Assembly (NCBI RefSeq): GCF_000165425.1
Contig: NW_001798983.1
Coordinates: 3,259-67,258, forward strand
Origin: Paramecium tetraurelia
Taxonomy: Eukaryota; Ciliophora; Oligohymenophorea; Peniculida; Parameciidae
Direction: 5' to 3'
DNA length: 64,000 bases
The notes under the pieces are model-generated. The model was not told the origin of the DNA. It saw nothing but the letters and a program-made list of their open reading frames with translations, and ran no database searches. Shown piece after piece: positions 24,596 to 35,230 of the stretch. The first letter of the stretch is position 1. Each line of letters begins with the position of its first letter. The position numbers were made by a program, and so were the translations under genes.

Positions 24596-26052
24596 TCAAT
24601 TCTTGGATTTGATCTCTTTAACTTAATAGTGTTGCTTAAATATTTGCTGTTGAATAGGATTCTTGAAGTTAAAATATACTGAGGTAAAATGAAGTAGGTT
24701 ACATTTAATTTCTATATCTTAGTGTTCGCTTTCCATCAATTGCTATTCGAAGCTTTGAGACTGAAGAGAGCACACTTCGGCAATGCCTTCAAATGTAGAC
24801 ACTTTTGCCATGTTATTATTTTATTGAATAGCCAAGCAATCCACATTATCAGAGACTGAGAATCCATACTAAACACTGTTTTTACTGCCTTTTGTTTCCA
24901 CAATGCTGAACTAAGTGTGACTAGTGCCATTGTCAGAGGACACAATTAATTCCTCTTGAGCTGCAATGGTTTTCACATTTAAATTGGTTTGAGTTTCAAT
25001 TAGAAATGGTCTAACATAAGAATGATGATTTTACCTTCTAATGGTCACACAACTTTGAAAATTGAGATCGCATGAGTTCCTTTGTTTTTTGTGGTGTTTC
25101 TTTTTTTCTAATTTCATTCCTTAATTGGTCCAATCCAATCCCAACTTATTGGTGTTTTGGAGCTTGGAGAGGAATAACCCTCTCAGCATTCCATATTTAA
25201 GTCTAGAAGTGGGCTTCAATTCCTTTACATACCTCATATACCTAGTTTTGCAAGGGATAGTACTTAAGCATAGAGTTGGGACACCCGAAACACAACTCTT
25301 CCAATAAAACACTTTCCTTTAACTTGCCAATTTTGTCTAATCTTTGTACATCTGTTTTCTCGATATTCATCCATGGTAGATGTTGAGTGGTGAGGTAGAT
25401 AAGAACATACCCGAGGGATTCTAGGTCGTCTTTGGGTGTTTGTTCGATGCCTTGGTGTGCTGAGATACAGGCATATCTACTGGTGCCGATGAAAGGTAAC
25501 ACTTTCTTTTTGTGGGTGAAATTAGAATCTGCGTCTTTTGAAATTCCAAAATCGATTAAATAAATCTTATCTGATTCGTTCTTACTTAATATGTTCTCTG
25601 GTTTGATGTCTCTGTGAATTATATTCCTAAAAATAAACACATAGTTATACTATTTGTGTATCTATTCCAAGATCCACAGCAATTGGTAGGCGATGCTGTT
25701 GATGCTATGCTACGAAAATTGTTTATATTATTTCTGATAATAGATGAGATCATGACCAAGCATTTTGGTGATCATGATATTGCATTTCTTGTACTCCCCA
25801 TACCACACCAATTCAGGAATTTGAGGAACTCCCTTCAATTTGCTCAGCATCTCGACCTTGACTCATAGGATATGTTACTTCTCGAATCAAACTACCAAAG
25901 TTGGCCATCTCCTGCTTCTCCACCTTAATCGCTACTCCCTTTTTTGTTTTGATGCTCTTGCCGTAAAAAACTATTCCGAATGATCCTTGCGATAGTTTTT
26001 TTAATATTTCGTATTGATTGTCGATTATATCCCCTATTTAAATTTAGAGCAT
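24596..26052 (-). CDS. Casein kinase 1-like serine/threonine protein kinase
   Basis: 454 aa after four introns (25011-25034, 25242-25263, 25627-25650, 25857-25878); exact codon count. Kinase landmarks in order: glycine loop LSQGSFGIVFYG, lysine in AIKVEK, MLGHDL, the catalytic loop HRDIKPENIL, LIDFGIS (DFG), then the CK1-specific segment GTSRYACISAHQGIEQTPKD followed by DDLESLGYVLIYL and LPW. The helix after it (MLKYMRYVKELK) also matches CK1. The domain ends near residue 300. The C-terminal 150 residues are polar, with no recognised domain. Ciliates have large CK1 families with roles in signalling, transport and cilia; the substrate is not predictable. All catalytic residues appear present. 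Confidence 0.92.
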
Positions 26053-26361
26053 AATTTTATTAATAGAAAGAGAGCCTTTGTTTAATTTAAATAGCCTTAA
26101 TGGCAGAGATCAATCGAGAAATAATACAAGCATTAATTGATAATTGGTTGACAACGAATTACCTTTCACGTACATGATATCATATAATTTAAATTAAAAA
26201 TGAAATAAAATAATATCACTTCTTAATTGAATAATGATTAAGCAAATAATATTATAATGGTAATTTCTAATGATATTTTTGATTTTATTCACAAGCTCTA
26301 AATGTGACTAATGCATTTGTGTATTTGAAATTATCGTAAAAATTCGGATTAATTATTAAAA
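26053..26361. other. Divergent promoter spacer
   Basis: About 310 bases between the divergent starts of the CK1-like kinase (minus) and the B-box/WD40 protein (plus). AT-rich, no reading frame or RNA gene visible; it must contain both promoters. Confidence 0.5.
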
Positions 26362-28908
26362 ATGGGAAATTGCAAGTCAGCTAACACCATAGATGTGTCC
26401 TGCAATCACAACAAACCTCACATTGCAATCTGTCTGGGCAAAGCATGCACGAGAGATGAAGGAGATAGAAGATTATGCGAGGAATGTTTGGTTGATCACA
26501 TGTGCAATGATCGCATTACTATAGACGATGGTATTTGTTATTCTAAATCCTAAGCAATAAAGTTCGACAACTATGGGATCCAGGAAATAGTGGAGAAGTT
26601 CGACAGAGATTAAAATTCACCACATGCAACAGGTGGATTAACTCAAACATTAGCAAATTTTAAAAATAATTTCTTTGAGAGTTTCAAATCGTATCAAGGA
26701 TATTATGATATCTATTTGAATCAGTATCTCCTTTAAGGAATACCTGATGCTGAAGTATTTGGAGAAGCGGCAAGTTAAATTGTGGAGGCATTTGAAAAAA
26801 ATGATTTGGGTTACATCTAAAAGCAAGGATGTCAAATATTACTCAACACTTACAATAATCCATAATTGATTAAATAGATCTTAAGCAATTTAGACTCAGC
26901 ATCCAGAAAAATCTCAGTTTATCAGAATTAAGTCGAGTAGAAGTTGAGAAGATTGCAAGACTCATTCTTCAAGGAGCTTCTCTCCTTACCATACAATGTG
27001 TCTAAATAATTCAATGGTTCCATTCTTAATATAGATCCAAAAACCTATTCGTATGAATTCTCGGCTTATTTGACAACTGTAGATACTAATAGGATGAGTG
27101 GATCATTGATCTCATTGAATTGCAGTGATCACAATCAGAAAATCTAGGTTATCTGTTGTGACAGATGTCCGAATAAAGATAATAGATTGTGCGGTCAATG
27201 TTTGATAACTCATAAGTGCAATGCTGGATAAAGGATTAAATTGAAATCTTTCGGTTAGGATCAAGCTGCAATAATAGAGGCGGCGATGAAATATCAGAAG
27301 AAAGTATATATATATCTAATACACTCATAGAAGCAAGAGATATCTGAGGCTAAATCCAAAGTGAAAGCCATTTTTGAAGACATAATGAGATAGGCAATCA
27401 AGGAAATCGAAATGTTGGGATAAAATTCTAAACGAGTGATGGGGGAATCTTAATTGGATGGGTTCGACTCCTAGATGAAGTAAGAATTGCCAGCTTACTT
27501 AAATAAATTAAAACTAGTACATATTGATATTTTATTAGTGGTATTTGCCAATCGGAGCATGGTGAGTTTAGACTAAAGAGGAGTAGCAATCATTGCCTAT
27601 TTGATACAACATCCTGAAATCAAAAACTAATTGGTTACCTTTGATGCATCCAACAATGCAGTCTAATATTTGAATAAATTAGTAATCCAATTGGAAGATG
27701 TCTCAAAGAGATTCTTACAGAGTGTATCACAAATTGAAGATAGTACTCATATATATTAATAGTTATAGTTGCAACCTTTGAAAAGAAACCAAGTTAAAAT
27801 CTGGAATCTTCACATATTTACACTACTAATATTGTGGCTAATCATGGTGCAACCATAACTCCTGTGGGAATGAATTTATCATTACAAAGATAACCATCAG
27901 CTAATTTGAATTTCTAGATTGATCAATCACTTGAAAATAAATTAGATGGTTGTCCTGTTATTAAGGTACTCAAAGATTTTGGGGAAGATCAGGACAATTA
28001 TGTGAGCGATATCATCTTTTATTAAAATCACTTGATAGTTTCAAATGTGGATGGACTGATCGTCATTTATTAAGGCATTGGTGAGAGCAAGATTGGGGAA
28101 CACCAATTTGAAGGTAAATGTACCAGCATATGTGGATTTATATACTAAGGCAAATTGGCTATAGCTGCATGGTATACTTAAGGTTCTATCTTTGTAGCAT
28201 TGGCAATTTTGAAGAATAGAACATTGGAATTATTACATTCGATAAGTCAATCTCCTTCTAAGGTCATTTGTAAGGACATACTGATCCAATTTTGATGGTC
28301 AAACAATTGATCAAACCTGAATACTTGGTCAGTTGTTCTGGTGATCATAGCATTAAGGTTTGGGACACATCCTCTAGTGGATTCTTGGAAAGCATTAAGG
28401 CTAAGACCATCAACAATCATAAAATGGCAGTCAGAGATGTGATCTTAATTAATAACAATCAACTTGTATCTGGGTCATTTGATGAGACCATCCAGATCTA
28501 CGATATCAAATCAGATCGAGTCATCTATGCCATTCAATGCGAGGATTGGATATACTGTGTATGACTATTATTTATTTGCAGTTATAAAATATCACTGAGA
28601 AGGCTTTTGCTGCAGGCACTGGTTCTGGGGATATTAGAATCATTAGCACATCGAATTATAGTGAGATGCAGAGAGTCAGAGTAGCTCCCAATTATATCAA
28701 GAGTATTATGGTATTTCAAAATCCCAATTATCTATTCTTGTCGTGCAAAAACAGAGACAATTACATCATACGCATACAGGAATACAGGCAAATTGATTAT
28801 ATTACCAAGACTGAAGAAGTGGACTTTGTTCCTGAGGGGATTTGCTTAGTTGACAATTATATCATATATGGAGAAGCCAATTCTGTTAAAATTAAATATG
28901 CTAGTTGA
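26362..28908 (+). CDS. B-box-type zinc-finger protein with C-terminal WD40 repeats
   Basis: 816 aa after four introns (27304-27330, 27743-27762, 28194-28219, 28559-28581). It starts MGNCKSANTID, so Gly2 may be myristoylated. Residues ~14-55 contain paired Cys/His (SCNHNKPHI...CLGKACTRD...LCEECLVDHMC), and a second similar module lies at ~255-300 (NCSDHNQK...CCDRCPNKDNRLCGQCLITHKC); both look like B-box zinc fingers. A helical middle (~300-450) follows, then a WD40 propeller in the last ~300 residues (SCSGDHSIKVWDTSSSG, SGSFDETIQIYD). The first intron is a multiple of three with no TGA, so a translation through it would also stay open; its sequence is strongly intron-like and I treat it as spliced. 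The pattern is known in ciliates without a defined function; ligase activity is not implied, since no RING is seen. Confidence 0.8.
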
Positions 28909-28936
28909 TATATATAATATTTAATATAATATTTAT

Positions 28937-31223
28937 ATGTTTTAGGATAGATATCAATACCTTTTGGCCTCATCTAATGAGATAGCTAGCTTATCCATTG
29001 ATTGTAAATATTCCTCCTATTTTCAAGCCAATTACATCAAAAAGGGCAGTCTTCGAAGAATCTTTAAGAATGTTTAATTTGACACATTCGAGAATCAGCA
29101 ATTAAAGGAATTCAAGGAATATCTCGATTCCATTCCAGTTGAATATTTAAAAGAGTATGATTAATCTTATAATATTCGAGAGTTCAAAATGATTCCGTAT
29201 TATTACGATTCTTGTATGCTCATAAATTTGTCAAAGAAGACACTGTAAACTACTTTGTGGATCACTTAAATTGGTTAAACAACCCTGAAACTATGAATTT
29301 GGAAGATATTCCATAATATTCTAAATTAGTTTAAATTATTGGGAGAGATGAGATGCTAAGACCTGTGCTACACATATCTTTGAGTTTACCTCTTGATGAC
29401 TTATTCATCAAGGCAATAACAAACAAACTTATTATTATGGAAGACTATATGTTTGTGCCTGGCAAAGTAGAAAGCTGGATTATGATTGTTGATTTAAGTT
29501 CAAATAACCCAAATATTAAACCTGAAAAAATAGAATAGGCAATCAAGCATTTTGTGACTAACTTTCCAATGTCTCTAGAACAAATCTATTTTTTAGAGGT
29601 GAATTTAATATTGAAGTAAATTGGAGAAAATGTTTTAAAGCTTGATTAAATAAAAAAGCTCAATCTTGAAGATAAAATTACAATTACAACCAAAGCCAAA
29701 TATGAGAAGGAGAAGATCCAATTTCTATCCCCGGAATACCTTCATTTATTTGAGAATGACACCTAATTAAATCACAGTTTATAGTAGAACCAACAGAATC
29801 CATTCTCAGTACTTTAATAATAGCCATCATAATCCTCTTTGCCATTTGCTCAATCTCCAAATCAAGTCATACGCAATTAACCAAATCAATCTAATCAAAT
29901 CGCACAGCAACCCTCGCATTTAATACTTAATTAACCATAACCTACTTTATATGGTCATCCCCCTAAATTATCAAATGAGGGAGAATTGATTGGCCCATTG
30001 TATCCCATGATTGTCTATGCTTCTGCCTAGCCACAACCTTATGTGCCCGAATATCATCATAAGGAATTCTAAATTCAGCCTGCCATTTAACCTGATCCTC
30101 ATCATATGACGAACAACAACAATTACAATAACTTTTAAAATAACATCCCCAACCAATAGAATTTCATGAAGACTCAGTACAATCCACAACAATAACAGTA
30201 CAAAGGCCTCTCAAATCCTGATTATTTAGTGTAATTTATCATCTGTCTATCATTAGTCGAACCAAGTATGATGACATCATAGATCAATACAATTGGAACA
30301 AGTATGGTGTCACTCCACAATTGCCATCAGTGGAACCTGAAAAAATCATCAATGATGTCACCATGCATGTCTCTTCACCCCTTCAACCATATTCACCCTT
30401 AACACCTACTCTACCAGGGATTCAATAAACAGTTAAAAAAAATGACTTCAATTTAAATCATGACATCTATTCAACCTATAATAATAATCATTTTGAAGAT
30501 CCCCTCATATCCAATAAAGATCATTACCCATAAATTTCAGAACACCCTAGTTTGACACACTATGATCATCCACCAGACACTTTTAATAAATATTCAAACG
30601 TAGACCTACCAATGGAACCCCCATTTAATTAATCAAATAAGAAATACGACTTTGATCCATTACCCCATCAGCCCTACCAACCATATCAAAATATGGACTC
30701 CTATCCTCCCATCCATCATCAAATTGAAAAGAAATACGACTTTGGACCAATACCAAATAGACCATCTGAGCACTCCTTTCCAAACTCTTAAATCATTTAT
30801 GACAAACCCTACATCCCTGATCGCAGCTCCATCGATACTCCAATCACCACCATGAATTACACTCAACCAAAATACCAGAGTTATGTGCCTTAAACCCTCA
30901 GCAACTACCCCTTAAATACTTTACCATCCAATTTTCAAACAATTCCTTTATCGTCGATCCCCCAAAATTCAGGCTACTCCCCATACTATCCCTAATAGCC
31001 CTTTAGTCCAATACCCAGCAGCACCAATCTATACACTGCTCCCAATTATCCAATTCCCATTTCCAAGCCCTAGCATTCCAGTTTGGAACAGCCCAAAATC
31101 GTAGAGCAAGATGGAATCAAATTCTAAGATGAAACCATGGTGGTTGGCGACAATGATCATAGGTAAACCAAGAATTCCAATAGAGACCCTGCCTTGGATC
31201 AATAATAATGTTCAATTTATTGA
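28937..31223 (+). CDS. CRAL-TRIO (SEC14-like) lipid-binding protein with long Pro/Gln-rich tail
   Basis: 744 aa after introns 29155-29180 and 30231-30256. The N-terminal third has the CRAL-TRIO N motif SVLLRFLYAHKF, then GRDEMLRPVLHISL and a lipid-binding fold through ~residue 270 (WIMIVDLSSN, VTNFPMSLEQIYFLEVN). Such proteins bind and transfer phosphoinositides or other hydrophobic ligands. From about residue 285 the protein is low-complexity, rich in Pro, Gln, Asn, Tyr and His, and contains spaced near-repeats NKKYDFDPLPHQPY and EKKYDFGPIPNRP. The tail is probably disordered. It lies only 28 bases after the stop of the B-box/WD40 gene, on the same strand. Start chosen as the first ATG; a start further left would run into that gene. 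Confidence 0.8.
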
Positions 31224-31417
31224 TATTTTTATATGCATAATTTACATAATTAATCTTGATACGCTCTCTCATTTAGTAATCTTAATGGTTCATCGTAATA
31301 ATTAAATTATAGGTACTCTTACACGAATATTAATTAACATAATTATATTTATTTACTGACATCACAATTAGTGATTTAAAAATTTCAAATCCTAATATCA
31401 CTTTAATATTAAAATAA

Positions 31418-31627
31418 ATGGGTTGTTCATAAGCTAAGGCCAGATAGTCGATATCGCTCAAGCTTATATAGTTGAAATCTGCTTAGAATGAAGCTATGAT
31501 TGAATAAAATCTCTAAAAGGACAATACAAAATTTAATATAACGAGGAATCCTATCATCAAGAGAAGAGCGCAAAAGAAAAACAAGATGTCCCAAACTACA
31601 GTCTGCACCCCAACTATGATTTCATGA
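31418..31627 (+). CDS. Small Met-Gly-Cys protein (uncertain 3' end)
   Basis: 69 codons from ATG 31418 to TGA 31625-31627. The N-terminus MGCSQAKARQSISLK is again a myristoyl/palmitoyl-type signal. From about codon 35 another frame (two bases later) looks more protein-like (EESYHQEKSAKEKQDVPNYS and on to ~31719), so the true gene may be longer and use an intron I could not place. It resembles the other MGC protein at 24249-24479 only in the first residues. Function unknown. Confidence 0.35.
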
Positions 31628-31819
31628 ATTTGTATTACACCCATAATTATGTATTAAATCTCTAACCTAACTTGATGAGGGGAGATTTAAGACAGCTATT
31701 CACATTTCGTAAATTTTGATTAAGAATTTCGTTGTCCTTCCTTATTCTTGACAGTTACAACTCACATGCAAGAAAAATATTAATTATGAAATGTGTTATT
31801 TTGAATTCTAATAAGTAAT

Positions 31820-32572
31820 ATGGCCAACTACCCTTTAATCATAATTTTCTAGAAACGTAGATAAGTTCTGAACCTAATTGATCCTAATTCTCAGTCGAAT
31901 CAGTGTTATGAATTTAAAGAATTGAAAAAAATTGCCTTTAATAATTTCGACGAATTTAATAACAGATTTTTAGAATAACATAATAATAATTGTTTGACCA
32001 TAAAATTTTTGTTGCATAAATTTAAATTATAAGTATTTAGTATAATAGCTATTCAATGGAATGAATATTTACAATTTTATTTTAGCAAAAAGATAACATT
32101 GTCTTGTGTTGTAACATTTAAAAATTAAATTTAATGGTCAACTAAATTTTTATTCAATATAGATAATTAATTTAATAAAAAAATATCATCATAAATTTTT
32201 ATAAACATCTTAAGAAATACCAATGGCCATATGTGTTTATATTTCGAATTAAAAATCATCAATTCGCTATATAGTTAGAGTAACAATTGTTTTTGTAAAG
32301 CCAATCTCAAATTCTCTAATTCTTCAAATTCTAATTGTAATGCTGATGAAATTTATTACAACTACAGATAATAGGGCCTTTTTAAAGTTCCTTAAAAATA
32401 CAATCAACTTGAAATTCATCTGATCATCAAATATAATCAACATATAAATATATGCCATAAAATTTAATTTGTTAATACAAACCAGCCAAACAAATATAAT
32501 TAGATTTAAGTTGAAGTTGGTAAAACAATCATGGAAGTATTTAATAAATAAAAATCAATATTAATTAAATGA
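31820..32572 (+). CDS. Unrecognised 250-aa protein
   Basis: Open frame of 251 codons from ATG 31820 to TGA 32570-32572, with an in-frame TGA just upstream of the ATG. It reads MANYPLIIIFQKRRQ, then a polar Asn/Phe/Lys-rich body with scattered cysteines (for example NNCFCKANLKFSNSS) and beta-strand-like alternation near the C-terminus (YNQIQVEVGKTIMEVF). No signal peptide or domain recognised. It may be the 3' exons of the gene that starts at 31418, since the space between also shows coding-like fragments. Confidence 0.45.
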
Positions 32573-33267
32573 TTAAAGCTTATTTTAATTTTAAAGAATA
32601 ATATAAATTTTAATAATGTCTAAAGCAACTACCAATTTTGTAATCCAAAGGACTACTTAAATATTAAATTTAATCTTTTATTTATATCTAACTCCAAATG
32701 TAAAATGTATTAATGTGAAGAAGATAGATTAAGATAAATTACAGAAACTAATAAGTTATGAAATAATATCATTAGGTCTTTATGATCAGTGACATAATTT
32801 TAATCTAAATTATGGCTTTAATTTTTATATATATCTCAATTTGTAATATTTTTTGTCAGCATAATTTTAATAAATATATTTTATAAATTACTGAAGGAGT
32901 GGTTTAAGGATACTGTTGTGAGATATTTATAATACTTTTTAAAAGCAATTGAAATTGAATGTTTTCATAGGACTAAAATCAACTTCTTAGAAAATTATAG
33001 TTGTTTTTCTAAATTGAATCTAAATACCTTCAATAAGAGGAGCAACTGTTGGTATATTATATTGATCAATAGAAGTAGAAGTAGAAGTTCTTTTACGATT
33101 AATCAATTATAATATTTATGTCTCTATTATTATAGCCTTCTTTTATTCCCTAATACCGAACTACTCATTGAATAAATAATTGATGAGGGAGAATTGCTTA
33201 TATAATTAAGACCTTTTGATTCGAGGAATATTAATTTGAAATTTAATTTTTTTTCATAAATCACAAA
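32573..33267. other. AT-rich spacer with one small open frame
   Basis: About 700 bases upstream of IFT56. The plus strand has a 58-codon frame at 32616-32792 (MSKATTNFVIQRTTQILNLI...) that could be a small gene or chance. The remainder, including a GAAGTAGAAGTAGAAGTT purine-rich patch near 33068-33090, has no gene I can support. Confidence 0.35.
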
Positions 33268-35120
33268 ATGCTTCGTCCAGGTTCCTCAATGAGTAAGGCC
33301 AAATAAACAAAAGCTGCAGCGCCAGTTTCTGGTGGAATGGCTGCGAGGGTTGTTCAAGAGAGAATGCCCACATTGGAAGAATATGTTAAAAATAGAGATT
33401 GGGTAGGGGCAATCTCACTCTTGGAAAATGAATAAAAGTATGATCGGCTATTTATAGATTAGTTTTAATGATTCAAGAGCTGAACCTAAATTATGGCTGG
33501 CTTATGCATGTTTTCATAATGGAGAATATAAGTAAATAACTTTATACATTTGAAAATAGAAGGGCCATCTAGGTTTACGATTAGATGATGACCAAGCCTG
33601 ATTACAACAAGGAGATCCACATCTACAAGGCTTGTTGCTTTTATGCTCTATGTCAATACGAAGATGCCAAGAGAGAGTGTTCTAAAGGTCCAGAGACACC
33701 TCTGTCTGTGAGATTGTAATTGATTATATTCTAAGTCATAGACAATTTCACATCGCTCATAAGAAAAATGACGAGAAGAATCTCATGACCTATCATCACA
33801 AGATATAAGAAACCGTCCATGATTAATTGTGCTTGGCAGCAATTCACTATCTGAGAGGACATTACGAAGAAGTAACTGTTACTTTAAATATGATAGGCAA
33901 CTGATGCATACAAAAAATTATTGCTTGAAAATAGAGAGTATACAGCAATCAATGTTTACATCGCATTGTGCTATTATAAATTAGAATATTTTGATGTCTC
34001 TATTGAAATCCTATCCTCCTACCTAAAATAGTTTCCACAAAGTGTCACAGCCATCAATCTTAAAGCCTGCAATCAATTTTAATTATACAGTGGTAAATTG
34101 GCAGAGGAAGTATTCAAGCCTTTGCAACAATAATATGAAGGAATCAATGTTTGTGAAGATAACGATTTGTTGAAACATAATTTAGTGGTGTTTAGAACTG
34201 GAGAGAATGCCTTAAAAGTCTTACCGCCTTTAGTTGAAATTTTTCCAGAGGCTAAACTCAACCTGATAGTTTATTATTTGAAAAATGAGGATATTGCAGA
34301 AGCATTTAACTTAGTGCAAGATCTTTAGCCAACCAACCCAAAAGAATATATCTTAAAGGCTGTTGTATTTGCTATGAAAGGATAATCCAGTCCTGATTAA
34401 AAGGAAGCCTTGAAAACTTCACAATAACTCTTCTAACTTGTAGGGTCTTCGGCTAGTGAATGTGATACTATACCTGGAAGATAATGTATGGCATAATGCT
34501 TCTTCCTTCTGAAACAATATGAAGATGTTCTGGTTTACTTGAAATCAATTAAACAATTTTTCTAAAATGATGATGACTTCAATTGGAATTATGGAATTGC
34601 ATGTGCTGGTACTGGAGATTACAAAGAAGCTGAGGATGCATTAACGTAGATTCAATCTGAAAAATACAGAGTAATATTTTGATTCTATTTAGTCTGATGA
34701 TATCTACATCAAGTGGATGACTAGAACATACATCATGAATGGCAAGGCAAAGTAAAATATATTGCATTATAATTTAGGGAAGCATGGGAATTGTACATTA
34801 ATATGGAGACTTCAAGTGAATCCTTTTAGATTCTAGTGTTAATTGCCAATGATTGTTATAAGATGGGGCATTTCTATTATGCTGCCAAGGCTTTTGATAT
34901 TTTGCAGAGATTGGATTCAGATAATGGAGAACATGAGTATGAAGATGCTTTGAGAGGGTCAGTTGTAGGAGTGTTTCAAATGGTCATTACATCAAAGGAA
35001 ACTTTGGATCATCTGATTGAAGTGATGAACATCATTACAAATTCAGGGGACAATCCTTAAGTAGAGTACATTCTGAAAATAATTAAAAAATGGGGCAAGG
35101 AAAATAATTGGAAAATATGA
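33268..35120 (+). CDS. IFT56: IFT56 (TTC26/DYF-13), intraflagellar transport complex B subunit
   Basis: 568 aa after six introns (33438-33462, 33532-33559, 33716-33735, 33872-33896, 34671-34692, 34752-34777), exact codon count. Landmarks match the TTC26 family along its whole length: [20 protein letters not shown] near the start, [102 protein letters not shown] and [22 protein letters not shown]. The protein is built of tetratricopeptide-like helical repeats. In other organisms it sits in IFT-B and promotes entry of motility-related cargo (inner arms, for instance) into cilia. Length is close to the usual 550-570. Confidence 0.95.
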
Positions 35121-35230
35121 AATATAAGTTATAAATTAATAGTTATTACTTTAAAAGATTTCTTAAAGAGTTGCGTATTAAACTTTAGATATAGAATATA
35201 TATATATATTGATATAAAATGTCACATGAT

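Noticed and set aside
25614..25868. Plus-strand 84-codon open frame
   Set aside because: It is antisense to the CK1-like kinase catalytic domain, whose motifs are unambiguous on the minus strand.
35140..35220. TATATATATA tract as a possible origin or telomere-adjacent element
   Set aside because: It is a short AT repeat between two convergent genes, similar to many others here; no telomeric repeat or further support.
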